In this document: one piece after another, positions 36,466 to 49,671 of the stretch
Layout of the letters: each line of letters opens with the position of its first letter
How positions within the stretch are numbered: position 1 is the stretch's first letter
Source: Gorsachius magnificus
Lineage: Eukaryota > Chordata > Aves > Pelecaniformes > Ardeidae
Assembly (NCBI GenBank): GCA_034008185.1
Contig: CM067081.1
Span: 68,314,054 to 68,378,053, forward strand
Length of the DNA: 64,000 nucleotides
Direction: 5' to 3'
Position numbers and translations under genes: made by a program
The notes under the pieces: model-generated
What the model was told of the DNA's origin: nothing
Databases searched by the model: none
The model's input: the letters and a program-made list of their open reading frames with translations, nothing else

Positions 36466-38351
36466 TACTAATATTGCATGGTGTCTCGATTAAAATTTTT
36501 TTTTAAAAAAAAGCCTGTTCTGCTTTCCTGGTTCTTTTCCCTGCATGATCTTTCTTGCTATTCAGTTCAGAAGAGGAGAGACTGACAGTTTTTGCTGTCT
36601 GTGGCTGTATCTACGTTGGTTTCAAAGGTATTTTCTGGGGACAGTACGTGGACGTTACACCTTCAGCTTTGCCTTCGTACATTTGCATGCTGCTCTTGAA
36701 AATGCCTCTCTCGTTTTCAGTCTTCTACCAAATGGGATTTGATTATATAGAAATTATTCTCAAGCCTTGCTTGTATGCTTGCTCTGCTTGTAAGGGTCTA
36801 CAGCACAATAACTATTCAGGTTGCACAGCTAGGGCACATTTGCCTACTACATAACAACGAGCAGCTCTTATTTGTATGATTGTTCCCAAGCCCATAAAGC
36901 ACTATAAGAATGGTAGGCATTATTATTTTAGAATGAGTTCATGTAATTAAACTTGTGGTGGAATGCACAGCAGCCCATTTTTACTATTGCATTTTCTCTA
37001 TGTGTTTAAATGATCATTCAGTTATGCTTACATTACTTGTTTTATTTACATTTAGATTCAAAAAATTAAGGCGCTCTTGGACTTCTGAAGTGAATGATAT
37101 TAATACTAAGCAGAGGGAAGGAGGGGGACTTGTCAATTCTGTCTTTTCTTCTTTTTGTTGGACCTAAACAATCTGCTATAGCTAGGAAAAAATACCAAAC
37201 AGATTTCAGACCATGGTAATACTTCTGCAAAATGGACAAGTTTGATGATGGGATCTTCTGTCTGCTCCTTGGACTGGAGATGAGATTTTTGATCAAGATC
37301 TATCTATCTGCCTACATGCACATCCCTCTCCATTGTAGAAGCCTCGCAGCAGCTCTGCAGAAAGGCTTGTCTTGCACATGGGGAGGGGGGGGTAACCTCT
37401 CTCTTGTCTGTCAAAAGACAGATTGTACAGAATCAGTGGCTGAAAATCCTTATGGAAGCTACAGCAGGACCACCACCCCCAAAGTACGTTGGCTGTTATG
37501 ATACCTGTCCTGGCAACGTATGTGTGACAGCCTACCCACACATCAAGGTCTGGAGAGTGTATTTGAGATCTCCCATACAAGACAGTCATAAAAAATCCAT
37601 TTAGGTGGGTTTTCTTCAGTGCCAACTTGAAGGACTGGTTAAGGAGGACAAGTTCCTTAAATTTCTCTTGACAATATTTTAACACTGAAAAGAAAATCTT
37701 TGCTCATTTTATGTTTAACCACAACACTGAAATCAGGAAAGAAAGGACATGCATATACCTTGGTTATCTCCTTGCATGCATGCTGGTCACGTTGGCCACG
37801 GGTCACAAAGATTTGTGTTCAACAGTGCAGTGGCATAGCAGCACCCACACTGGCTGTTCTGTCCCCTTCCTTGCACCTTGCCTGTATAGTCAGCGTGCCT
37901 TCATGAAACTCATCCAGATGAAAAATAACCCTGGGGGAAAAAAAAAAAGCAAAGAATTTTCACTATAAAAATGGCAGATAAATGTTAAAACTTTATCCAT
38001 TAGGAAAATGACTGCATTATATCGTGGTGGTGTTTCAATAAACTTGTGAATTAAAATGGCACTTCCTCTGAGAAGACCAGGTGTCCATTGCCAGTCTCAG
38101 TGCGGCAGCCTATCAAACCACTGCAGTTTTTTGGCAAGTTTTATCACATTCCTTGTAGTTTGGGTTTGGGTTTATTTAAAGACGTGGATGGAGGCAAGTC
38201 AGGCATTGCCTGTTGTGCAGTTCTCGCTACACATCTAGCCCTCCTGTCAAGGCACTGCCCTTCCAGTGTGATCATACCACATTCCTTTTGCGTGGCTTTC
38301 AAGATGCGTCTTGGGCTTTTGTAAAATTAAAACTTCAGCTTTTACTATAGC

Positions 38352-38368
38352 TTTTTTTTTTTTTTTTT
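38352..38368. repeat. Poly(T) run
   Basis: About 17 consecutive T on the plus strand. No retroelement body is recognisable on either side. Confidence 0.9.
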
Positions 38369-39003
38369 AAAGAGGCGAAAAATAGTTTCAAACATTTTTG
38401 GGAGTACCTTCTTTGCAACAAATTTGGCATAAATGACACAAGGAGCTTTTAATATTTGTGGAAATGAGCTTGATGGCATCAAAGGCTGAAGAGGAATATT
38501 ACTCTAGTCCTGAGGAACTTTTTCAGGAACTTTTTTGACTCTTGTGACACCCTTTAGTTTCTTGCCCTCTCTAGGAGTCAGTTACAGTTCTGTAAGAGGA
38601 TAAGAAATAAGTTCTATTTCTTTTCTCTTCTTCGCAGATCATAAGTTTGATTAAATTGTCTTCACTTGGCCACACAAATTTTTCTTAAAAACTGAAAGAA
38701 AGATACTTCTGTTAGTGATTAATTCATTCACCCCATTTATCAAAATACTTTTTCCAGTTCGTTGGTTTCTTCCCCCTAATTCACCTGTAAAATTAACAGC
38801 ACCTTTGAGGGTATCTGACAAAGTCTCTTCTTGTGGTACTTCACTGAGACGAGGTTGTGCATACAGCGCAGCAGCAGGCAGAATGCGTCTCAGATGGCAA
38901 AGCCGTGTGGTTGCTCTAAGGGCATCCCAATAGCAGAGGCCCAGGTACGGCATCGTAGTTATTCCTCCGTTCTGATTTTCTTGTCACGACTGTGAGAAGA
39001 CAA

Positions 39004-39061
39004 AGGTTGGACTTGATGATCTTAACGGTCTTTTCCAACCCAAACGATGCTTTGATTCTAA
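39004..39061 (+). mobile_element. CR1 LINE 3' tip
   Basis: The sequence ggttggacttgatgatctta, cggtcttttccaacccaaac, gatgctttgattcta is the terminal CR1 block in sense orientation. The body of the element is missing on the 5' side. Confidence 0.88.
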
Positions 39062-40851
39062 GACAAACTATTTCATCACTGCCCTACCACTAATGAAACG
39101 CCCGCCCAGTTGTGTTAGAGAAATCCATTGCAGGGAAGAAGAGATTGCTATGGTTAATCTATACATTTCTAATTGCAAGGTTTTGAAGAGTTTGAAATCA
39201 GCTGTTTAATCTTCTTGTGTTGCAGCTGGTTTTAGAGGCCCAGTTGCCAGTAAACTTATGCTTGACATCTGAATTTCTTGAATTTGTTTGCCCTCATAGA
39301 GGCTGGGCTGTGTTCAGCTGGGGATGGTTAACGTTTCCAGTTTCAGTCAGGGTTACTCAATTACTCAACTTACAGCAGGCAGCCAAGAAAACTGATTTGC
39401 CTGGAGCCCTGGTTTTTTGGGGTTTTTTTTCTGGAGGCCCATCTTGCCCTGTACTGTGTAGGCACAAAAGTTGTGTTCCTGTCCCTGAGGTGGTGGCAGT
39501 GCCCGGGTGGCTGGTCCTCACCTCTGCAAGGGAAGTCTCCATGACTCCCCCTCCCCAGCACGGCCAGGCGCTGCTCTTCTGAACCATTGCATTACCAGTG
39601 TTTTCCTCAAACTTTAACCAGGATGCCCAGCCAGCAGAAACTGCTGCTGTGCCATCAGTTAACCAACGCATGATCAAGTTAACAAGCCATCTGCAGCTAA
39701 AACATGAAAGAATACTACGCAGTGTAAAATTCTTCATTTCTGTATCACGCTTTTGACTTAATAAATTTTTATTTTTTTTTAAGGAGAATTAACTTTTCTT
39801 GCATATGGTTCAGGAATAACTTTGACTTTTACTTGTAAAAGTTTGGAAGAATGGGGATTAATTACCATATGTAAGAGAGAACACGTGTTCTTTCAATCAG
39901 CGCTGACTTCTTTAAATCAAAGAGGGAAAACAGCAACCAACAATGCTGCCAAAATAAATGTTTAATGGAGCACAAGGCTGTAATTTTCTCTATAATGAGG
40001 CACACCATCTCTAGGAACAAAATGGGTACCATCTCCGCAGACAGGCGTGTACTTAGAAACATAAAGACGCAATACGCAGAGAAGACTTCACAGTTTCAAG
40101 CTACAGACAATACAGGCAGGGAATAACTCAATAGGCTTTATTAATATTCAAACAAGCAGCTGTCAACACTTCATCCCAGAACAAGCTGAAGCTCCTTACA
40201 TAGCTTTTACTACCGTAATAGTTGGGTTCATTGGCAGTAGATTGGAAAACATGCAATACTAATGAACCCTCCCTGCTTCTCCTGGCCTACCATTTAATCC
40301 TTCCTAAAGTGAAAAACATTTACTGCATATGCAATACCACACTCCCAAGAGGCTTCAGATTCAAAAGAGACGTTTCAATTTTGTTTCTTAGCAACATACA
40401 TCCAATAAAAGTGAAACACTAGACAAACTGTAATATGTTTGTGTTGTTTTAACCTATAATGCAGTACTTTGCCAGTGCTAAGGAACTACGCTGCTACAGG
40501 ACCTTTACAATGTCTCTTATAATTAGACATACGCATTTTTTGTTTTCCCGTGCTAGACTACCTGCTGCAGAATATATTTCTGAAGACACGATAATGTATT
40601 CATGAATAATAGATAAAGAGGTAAATTCTGCTTTAATAAGGGCACACTTGCCAGGATTATAGCGTGGCCTGTTACACAGGAAGAGATCTTTTGACGTTTC
40701 ATGCATAGGCAGCATTGGGGCATCTTGTGAGGACTTGATTTCTAGAATGAGTATCGGCCAGCCTCCAATCTGGGGCTAAAAGGATTTGTACAGCACTTAT
40801 TTCTTGGAAGGACAGTAGGCATGGCTTAATATTTTCTTCTCCCCCTTCCAG

Positions 40852-41162
40852 TGGCTGACTTGATGCGACCAAAACCAGTTTTGTGGTTTCCTGACTTTAA
40901 TGTCACTGGAAAGGAAGGGGAGGAACCAGCCAGGTCTCCAAAGGCACATAGAGAAATATGCCCTACAGAGGAACCTTCAAAATTTCACTCACTGCAGCTA
41001 TATAGCTCTTCCCCTCCGTCATTTGGCATAATTGCTTCCCCAGTGCCTGAAAAGAAGAATAGGAAACATGTGGTATTTAGCTTCTTCCTATGCTTTTTAT
41101 CCTTCTCCTGTATATATTTATCTCTAAAATTCAGAAATGACTCATCTCTAGAAAAACTCTAG
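40852..41162 (+). CDS. Weak candidate exon, unrecognised
   Basis: A strong pyrimidine-rich acceptor (attttcttctcccccttccag at 40851) is followed by an open frame reading ADLMRPKPVLWFPDFNVTG, then a Pro/Ser-rich stretch, PSFGIIASPVPEKKNRKH and a hydrophobic segment (VVFSFFLCFLSFSCIYLSL). It stops at 41160-41162, and a GTAAGT donor-like site lies just after the stop, at 41175. The entry phase does not match the donor at 35515, so it is not directly joined to that exon. It may be a chance frame. Confidence 0.18.
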
Positions 41163-43712
41163 TACTTGTGTTCTGTAAGTGCCTGGTAATAACAGTTCCA
41201 GCACATGAACACTGTGTTTTCAATAGGCAAATATTAGAAAGGTGGAAACAACAAAATTCACTGTATAAAGAAGTGTTGTCTTGTTATTTAATGCAGCATG
41301 TGAGATAAAAGAAAATAGCATAAATGCTGTCCTGTCTTCCATCAGCTTGGAAATACCCGATTTGAGAAATGCTGCAACATTTCCAGTTCATACCACTGTT
41401 CACCTTCCCGGGGAACCTTGTGCCCTGATACTCTTCATGCTGATCTTATCCATCATGTTCCCTATGTTAGATACTTCTGCAGACTGACTTGGATTTTCTA
41501 GCAGTGTGAGATGAAAAAAACAGTCTGAAATATTCAGAGAAAACTGGTTTGAGGGGAGGCCCATAAGTATGTAGCACCGTAGATACAACTTATGAATTAT
41601 TTAACATTGAAGGTAGCTAAGGAAAACGATACCACGGAGAAACACCAGGTGGAACTAGGAGGAGAGGAAAGAAGGACAGAAAGAAAAAAAATCCTCTTTA
41701 TAGTTTGCCAAGTTTTCTGAAGGAATACTTTTTCTAAGTGCATTCTTGGTAGAAAATTACTTATTTACTTATATTTAACTAATTATCAGTTTTTCTGGAG
41801 GCATACAAAATTTAACAGGCTGATTGGCTCTTTAAAGCAAAGAAGCAAACAATCTACTCAGAAATAATGAATATGATAACTCAGCCTAATATGATAACCC
41901 AGCTTGACACCTCCCTTTGCATGCAAAATTTGGTGCCAAGACATAAACCATCCTCATACTGTGCTCTAATTACCTGATTTTTTTCAGAAAAGCCAAGCAC
42001 TTAGTAGCTCTTGCGGAGGTCAACCGAAAGTTGTGGTTGCTGCCTGCCTTTGTAAATGAGGTTATAAAAGTCAACAAGCTCTGTCAAAATAGCAGAGGAA
42101 ATGAATCACATGGTGAAAGGGCACAGTTTCTCTCGTGGAAATAGTTAATTCAGCCACCTTGACCCATCTCAATAACATAAAAGGAGTTGGTTTTCCCTAG
42201 TAGAGACCAATGCATTGCAGGTCCCTGAGGGTCGATAGCCAGCCCCTTAATTTGCATTTAAACCCTGAATAGGAAATCACCCTCAGCTGTAGTCAAATGC
42301 TGCCTATGCATTTTGCAGAGGGTAAGGAGCCGAAGATAAACCTGAAATGAAGTTTCGGAGCAGCCTCCGCTTCTTGCCTCATGGAGAGCTGTCAGAGGAG
42401 GAGGTGCTTTTGGTGGCAGCTCCAAATCCTCTCTGTCCTCAGTCAATAGTCTCTATGTACAGAAATTACAATAGGAAGTGCTTCAGATTTTGTATCTTCA
42501 GCTTTTGCTTCTACAGGAACCATAACTGCAAGGTCCTGAGATTTGTGGGATTCAGCAAAACGCACCATAAAGTCTTCTACTGCTGTTCCTGTGCCCTGTG
42601 CCTATTTTTATAACTTTCCATTAGTTTGACACGCAGGTAGATATCACTGTTAAGCTTCAAGTGACTCCCCAAGTTGAAATATTAAAATTATTTACCATTA
42701 AACAGTCCAGGATATGTTTGAAGGACATTTTTTTTATATGTCCGTGCATTATGCTCCCAAAGGCACTAATAGCAAAACCTTAAAAATTCTGTTCCTGTTT
42801 AATCTGGAGATTATGGAGATCTGGAGAAATTATGTAAAAAATGCATTGCCTGTAATACAGTAATTAATCAAGCATTCAGTGCCCAGCATTCAAGGTGCTT
42901 TTCTTATGTGTGATGTTTACATGGAGGCATTCATGTTTTCTGGATAGACAAGAGCAACCATTTGTACTGGGTTTTCTGTATGAGTACCCATTCACAAATC
43001 AGCATTCACTCTTCATACGCTTCTCTGGGATTTACCTTCCTCATGAAAATTACAATCAGAGCACTTACTTGCTAGATCACTTACAGAAAGAAAACACAAA
43101 AAGGTCTTGAATATAATCAAAGCACGTTTTCTTTCATTTGCAGAAATGCTCACTATGTACCCAGCTTTGTATTTACAAAAAAAAAAAACAAAACCAAAAC
43201 AAAAAAACCCAACCCAACCCTGTTTCTTTCTACTATGTTAATTTTCCCCTTTTTATTTCCCATCTGAGAAGCCAAATTATAATAGCTTATAACTGGAAGG
43301 CCAGTTCATACTGTCTTACCTCTTCTGTAATAATTCACCCTTGTGCAAAAACCCTTAATGTGGCCCAGCAGAGCAGCATTTATACCTCATTTGCAGAGCA
43401 TAAATTACATAGTCCAGGGTATTGCACATTAGGTTTTCCACCTCATAATTTAAAACTGAACATGATCAATAAAATTACAGACTCTACAACGTTGCCTTTC
43501 CAGACCACATTTGCATGGTGTAAGTGCTACTGTGTGTTGTAAAAATCAGCTGGAAATGCTGGTGCAAGAAGACAATAAATTTGAGGGAAGATCTTCTTTC
43601 TCCCAGCAAAATTGTATCATAAACTGTTTTCTCAAAAAAATCTAGCTGGGAACTCACCTTTGCTGGGCTAAAGCAGAACGTAATAGGGGTGTTTACAACC
43701 AAACACTAGTTT

Positions 43713-43802
43713 ATAGAATCATAGAATCACCTCGGTTGGAAAAGACCTTTAAGATCATCGAGTCCAACCGTTAACCTAGCACTGCCATCCCACCACCATA
43801 CA
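43713..43802 (-). mobile_element. CR1 LINE 3' tip
   Basis: Atagaatcatagaatcacct, cggttggaaaagacc, gagtccaaccgttaacc and ctgccatcccaccac form the reverse complement of a CR1 end, including two copies of the terminal octamer-like unit (atagaatc). It is about 90 bp, related to the copies at 5487 and 13448. Confidence 0.9.
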
Positions 43803-44526
43803 GTAGGTATGTGAGTAACAGCACTTAATAAATATAACTGGAAAATTATATGCTTTGGTCAGAAGTCAGGTTGCTATTTGGGAGCAATGCCAGCACATGC
43901 TTTTTTACAAAGTCGCGCAACAAAAAAGTGGAAAGGCAGTGTAATGTGGGCCTCTGTGACAGTGGGGCAGAGACTGATTTAATCACTTTGTGCTGCCTGC
44001 TTATGCAAATGGATCAGCCAAGCCCTATGGGCCAAACTCCTATAAATATTTCTGACAAAATGAGCTGGGGAAAGAGATAAAGCTTTACTGCTTCCTGCCT
44101 TTACTTTGACTTCAATATGCTAACAAATGTTAATAATATGCTAAAATGCAGGGCTCGGAATATAAAGGGGTCCCCTCAGCTCTCTAACAGACAGGAGAAG
44201 GGCAGTTTCCCATGAAAGACTGCGACTCTTCAAGATGCGCTGCCCAGATATATGGATATAAAGATGCTGATAATCTCCAGGCATATAAGGGAAGATGCAG
44301 AGGGGTAACCACATCCTTCACCTCTGCAGAGTCTGGAGGCTGTAGGCAGAGGCTAAAACAGATCTCAGGAGCTACTGGCACAAACCTTTAGAAGCACAGA
44401 TGAAAGGGGGACATTTCAAGCATGCAGCCATTCCAGTCTTTTTTATGCTCACACAGAAATCAGTATACATCTCCGAAGGATTGACCGGCCACACCGGCGA
44501 GGCATTTTTCCCAAAGCAGGCACATG

Positions 44527-44796
44527 AATCATAGAGTCATAGAATGCCAGGTTGGAAGGGACCTCAAGGATCACCTGGTCCAACCTTTCTGGGCAAGAGC
44601 ACTGTCTAAACAAGATGGCCCAACACCCTGTCCAGCTGCATCTTAGAAGTGTCCAATGTGGCGGAGTCAACCACTCCCCTGGGGAGATTATTCCAATGGT
44701 TGACTGTTCTCATGGTGAAAAATTTTCCTCTCATGCCCAGTCGGAATCTTCTCAGGATGAACTTGTACCCATTCTCCCTCATCTTTTCCATGTGAC
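44527..44796 (-). mobile_element. CR1 LINE 3' fragment, diverged subfamily
   Basis: The plus strand starts aatcatagagtcatagaatg, ccaggttggaagggacctca, ggatcacctggtccaacc. On the minus strand the end of ORF2 reads RRFRLGMRGKFFTMRTVNHW, then NNLPRGVVDSATLDT. It lies about 700 bp from the previous CR1 tip but belongs to another subfamily, so it is an independent insertion. Confidence 0.9.
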
Positions 44797-45425
44797 TCCT
44801 TGAAGCTCCAGCTGTGTGGCAAAGTATTGAATATCAACGTGGGCTGATGCTACTGTCAATACCTCGGAAGTGTCTGAAATACAAACCTGTGCTCTTGGTT
44901 CCTGTCCCTTTTGGTGGACTCTGTCAAAGCAGTGACAAGTGGGGCTCAGTTTGGGTCTTTCTATTACCTGGTTTTGTTTCAGATGGCTGGCAGCTATAGA
45001 TCTGAAGGAAGCATTGGTCTCTGCTTCTACAGAAACATAGATATGCATTGTTTTTTTTTTAACTACCTCGTGTGGCAAAGATGTAACAGAGAAAAGGTGT
45101 TAAGAGGAATCGGGTGCCAAGAAAAATCAAAGACAACTAAGGCCAGCAGCAGTTCAGTCTGCTTTGGCTAAATCAACAGCTTTAGCAGCACTGTCTAACG
45201 CCCCTTTGGAGGCATACCCCTGCCAAAGACACTATGGACACCTATGCAACCAGGTCCCACAATAGCGAAAAAGCAGGATATTTCAAAACATGTTCTCAGC
45301 AACTTGAATAAATGCCCTGCTACAGAGGAGGTGGTCCCTCATTCAGCCTGCTTCTGTATCCCTGCCAGCAGCTGGTACCCTGCCTGGTGCTGGCAGAAGC
45401 AGCTGCTTGGCTCTGGGACAGACTT

Positions 45426-45458
45426 CCCCCCCCCAACACACACACAAACACACACACA
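45426..45458. repeat. C run and (CA)n microsatellite
   Basis: Nine C are followed by about ten CA units with one interruption (acaaac). Confidence 0.9.
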
Positions 45459-46484
45459 GGTACGCCCGCTGTCAGCTCTTTCTCCGTTGCCCTCCTAAAC
45501 TTACCTTAACCCTTAACCCTTCAGACTACCTGGCACACCCTCCTCTACCACTGCCCTCATCTACCACTGCTCTTCAGACTAAGACCCCAAGCACGTGCTA
45601 CAAAAATAAACTCTGTAGCTGTCCTGTGGTAGCATCTGCTCCAGAAGCACCAGCCCACAGGCTGATCTGTAGAAACCATCCGCAAGGAGGTTTGGTGCAC
45701 ATCAGTCCCTTCACCTCAGCAGTGCTACAGACCCATGTGAAGAGGTTGGCTGTACCAGAAAAGCCCATTTTCAGTGCTTATTTCTATGCTTTCATAATAT
45801 CTAATGAAGTGGCAGGCAAAGGTAACATTGCAATAGATCTTCTGAAAAGAAAAACATTATATATTCACCCCAGTATTTTTTTTTTATCAGAATGAGCTGC
45901 ATTCTGCCTCAGAAAACAAGTAGGAGGCTTTGGCAGGCTTGTAAGAGCTGCCTGTTGCTTGCTGAAAGGAGCTCTCAGAGATCAGTAAGGTTTTAGGGTA
46001 AACCTTGCATAAAAAGGAACTGCCATCACAGCGAGAGACAGAAGCAGCTTTATTATTTGTCTCCTCACAAAAAAATTGCCAAGATTTTTCAATGGCAGAC
46101 AAAAAGAGAGGAGCACCTGCCAGGGAGGAGAAGAGCACAGCCCAGCCCAGGTAGGACCTCTTTCCACCACCCAAACAAAACAGGCAGAAGCGTGGTTAGA
46201 GACATGACTTTGTCAAAAGCAATTTTTCATTAGTAAGCCTCAGTGCAAAGAGTGGGGCAAGTGAGGATGCATGAGCTCAGATTAAACTATATCACACCCA
46301 TATCCCAGGAAAACACACAATGAGACCACCAGTGCAAAAACCAGCAGGCGACAGAGCTGGGATGTCTTAAGCATCTGATGTACACCTGGGCTTCAGGGTC
46401 TGGTTGCTCTCAGGAGGGGGAAATGAGTGCATTCGTCAGCACACCACCGGGCTATGTACAGGCAGGGTTACATCCCCCTTAGCA

Positions 46485-46660
46485 ATCCCCCATATGGTGA
46501 GGACTAAGTTCCCTGGGAGGCTAAAAGTTGCCTTTAAGAACAGGTTAGACAAATATCTGCCAGGAATGACATTAGTACAGGTCATCCTGCCTCAGGCAGA
46601 GTGATGAACTAGATCGCCTCCCAAGGCCTAGTCTGGTCTTATTCTCTGTGGTTTCTGTGT
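46485..46660 (+). mobile_element. Old CR1/L3-like LINE 3' fragment
   Basis: The block includes gcctttaagaacaggttaga caaatatctgccaggaatga, then catcctgcctcaggcagagt gatgaactagatcgcctccc. It resembles the 3' end of older CR1 subfamilies shared with turtles and crocodilians ('...aggttggacaaacacctgtcag...', '...ctgcctcag...ggactagatgacctc'). It is more diverged than the other copies, suggesting an older insertion. Confidence 0.7.
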
Positions 46661-49614
46661 TAATACCCAGCTAAATAACAAAGTGGTAGGTTTTGGATAG
46701 TTTATAATATCCACAGCTCTGTGGAGAATACAAAGGAAATAGACGGAAGATTTACAAAGGAATATCTCCTGGGAAAATGCCAAGGAAACAAGGGTGGTTT
46801 TGCACTATTAGAAAAAAAGGCAAATAGAAAGATGAGGACAATGTTCTGCCATTGCCCTGCATTTAAGAGACCTGTTTACCACACGAGTAAATGGAGAGGA
46901 TGGTCTGCTCTAGATGGCAGGAGCTGGTTTGTAGTCAGACTGGAGAGTAACCCACTGCAGAACAGGCAATATGCAACTACTGGATGAAAAATGAGAGTTT
47001 TGCAGAGACAACACCACAGACCCGCACCTTAGGGCTAGACCTGCGCATGCACGCTGCAAAAGCTGGGGGAGGAACTGGAAGATGTAAAAATATCCCTGGA
47101 TTGCCAGAAAGTGGCCGGAAATGGCCCTTTCTCAGTTTCCTGAGCTGCAAGACTGGTTTGCAAAGACAGATTGAGCCTACCAGCTGGATATGTCCCAATC
47201 CAAGAGGCATCAGAGCCAGCAGGCCCTGAGCAGAGCTGCACATGTGGACAAGCTGGGTGGGATGGGTGGCTCCTGAGCCAGCCAGGCACCTCCTGGGATG
47301 CATGGCTGGGTACTGCTGGGGGCTCATGGGGACATCCCATAGCTGTTTGGCACCTTCACAGCTGGAAGTGGTTTGAGGAACATCTGTAATGCACTGTAAT
47401 TTCTATCCTTCAAAGGGATAGAAAAAATACATTTTTGTGAATTAGTGCATTTTCTCCACAGTCAGGTAACTACAGAAGATCTTAGAAAGTTTCTAGCTGC
47501 ATTATGTTGTCGCTTAAGGTTCATCAATGTGCTTTGTCCTGTTATGTAAAAATACAGCTGTGCTATGATGGGGAGATAAGGCTTTTGTGGAAGGAAGAGA
47601 GAAATTAAGTATTTACGGTTGATGGAGACAGGACTCTCTCCTCCACATCTGAAAAGTGTGGGGGAAAAAAGCCATTTCATAACACCAGCAAATGCTACTT
47701 GCTTTGGGCATCATTTTGAGTCAGGGGAGTTAGATTCCAGAATTATCTTTTCTGGGAAAAAGAGTGTCTTTCTGATAGATCATATGGTGTTGGTGAAAAT
47801 AGTGATGCTGTAGACAGGCATTTTCCCTTGGGTAGCAACCCAGCAGCACTGAGTCAGCGTGGCATTTTTTACAGACTCTCAGACAAAATCCATGGAGATT
47901 GCTCTGGAAATTGCAAAGCTCCAAGCTCTGTCAATGCCCAGAGCACTTGGGAGATGGACATAGCTTATACCTGAAGACCAGCTTCCTTCCAATGCCAACA
48001 CATCAGGATTTATGTCAGCAGTGCCTGCTTTCTAAGGTAATGAAGACCACCATACAAACAAGCTTGTGAAAAAAAAGGTACCAAATGGATTGGGAGCCCA
48101 GCACCCTGCAGTGACATTAGTTCTTGATCTACGCCCCTGACTCCGAGGGTGTTTCCATCCGCTCCTTTCTGATGTCTGTACGGGTAGAGGTGGAGGAGCA
48201 CAGGGCTGGAGGGGATCTGCTGGGTCACTGAACCCAGTTGCCATTGACTGTGACAGAGGCTGCGATCAAAGGGCCATTTCCCCTGCCCTCCACACACAAA
48301 TTTCCTGCCACAAGCTTGAGCCCTGTAGGAAAAGACTGATCATGATGCCTTTAAATGCAGCAGAGGAAAAATTAGGAGAAATTGAGAACGTTTCCAGTTC
48401 CCACAGTCAGAAGAAATCTGATGGATGCTTCAGGGTAGATCATGGCCTGTATTGTGAGTGAGAGACACACTCTACCCCTTCCTGCCAAACTGTCCAGCAG
48501 GATAACACCTTTCTGGGCCCAGATCACAAACTGCCTTAATTCTCAGTATGTGAGCTGTACGCGCTGTGTCTGCCTTAGCAAGTAACAAACTCAATAAACA
48601 TGGATTTGTAGAGCAAAACCATTGGTGCTGAGGACCGGTCATTGACACGATACAATTTAGGGAAGACAACCTCTAGTCTGATCCCCAGGACCACAGGGGG
48701 GCATATTAGGTGTGCAGCTGAGACACACCGGGTTTAATCTCCTTCGGGGAACCCCATTCGCACACCCTGTGGTTTGCTGTGATGCAACCCACGCTGCAGT
48801 GAGTGGGGACCACCAGGACCACCACTTCAAAACTGCATTCCTGGTCTGGGTTAAAATGCTGATACAGATGCACTTGCTAATGACTCAACGGAGAGCGTTA
48901 AGCCATCAAGGGCACCCGTCTGTGCATCTCTCCCCTATGAGAAAAGCGTGTGTGTGTGAAACAGCTGGTGACAAACTGTGCATTTAGAAGATAGAAAGGA
49001 GTTCCTCTTCGTGCCTTACAGGTAATCAGTGGACACCCAGAAGGGAAAGGACGGTGCAAAGAGGCAGCAGAATAGCATCAGCTCCTCCTGCAGGTATCGA
49101 TGCATCACAGACTTGTCTCCAGTAATTCTCCCTTTCTTTTTGCAGCTCTTGCTGCGAGAAGTGGCTAGGAGGGACGTGGAGCTCTTTGATGAAGGAGAAA
49201 CCTGAGAGCTCAGAGTAGTTCAAAAAAGCTCTCACCGCTCGCAAGAGCCAAGCCTTGACAAACCCCTCTCACTTCAGACTCAGAAGACTCCTTCAAGACA
49301 CCGAACTTCAGGGAAAAGAGCTTGTGCAGGTCTCCCTCATTTTATTTTTAGAGAAGAGAAACAGGCTACTCATCTTTCAGAGATGTGCTTAGTGTCTGTC
49401 ACTGAGACCGCAGCCTCATGGGCGGGACAGGCTTTCGACGGAGGTAACCCGCACCCAGCCATCGTGGACTGGAGCCTGGAAACCACAATGCCCTCTCCAC
49501 CCCTGGCTTTTAGGAAGAAAAAAAAGAAATTTATGTCACACTGGATATGATACAAACAATTGAAAATAAACGTTTCCTCTCCTCTTAAGTAGGAGCCAGG
49601 GCTCAGATTCTTCC

Positions 49615-49671
49615 TTATATATATATAAATATATGTATAAATATATATATATACATATAAAAAAAATATAT
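49615..49671. repeat. (AT)n microsatellite
   Basis: Interrupted AT repeat with TAAATATATG and ACATAT variants. A palindromic, likely polymorphic tract. Confidence 0.9.

Larger units (their letters stand above)
34150..40800. other. Upstream flank of SH3RF3, proximal part
   Basis: The region is AT-rich apart from the candidate exons and the purine tract listed separately. 34150-35150 holds no feature I can support; 36440-38990 has a short tandem duplication and a T17 run near 38352; 39062-40800 has nothing recognisable. Open frames of 60-130 codons occur on both strands without splice context or homology. Confidence 0.6.

Noticed and set aside
37404..37604. Plus-strand frame with PPPPKYVGCYDTCPG, considered as another exon of the divergent candidate gene
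   Set aside because: No convincing acceptor before it, it runs into a stop without a donor, and a minus-strand frame covers the same bases. Too weak to list.
38651..38953. Minus-strand 100-codon frame that could be an upstream exon of SH3RF3
   Set aside because: No plausible acceptor at its 5' side and no similarity to the known SH3RF3 N-terminus.
45505..45522. Telomere-like ttaacccttaaccc
   Set aside because: Only two units, and the unit is CCCTTAA rather than the vertebrate CCCTAA.
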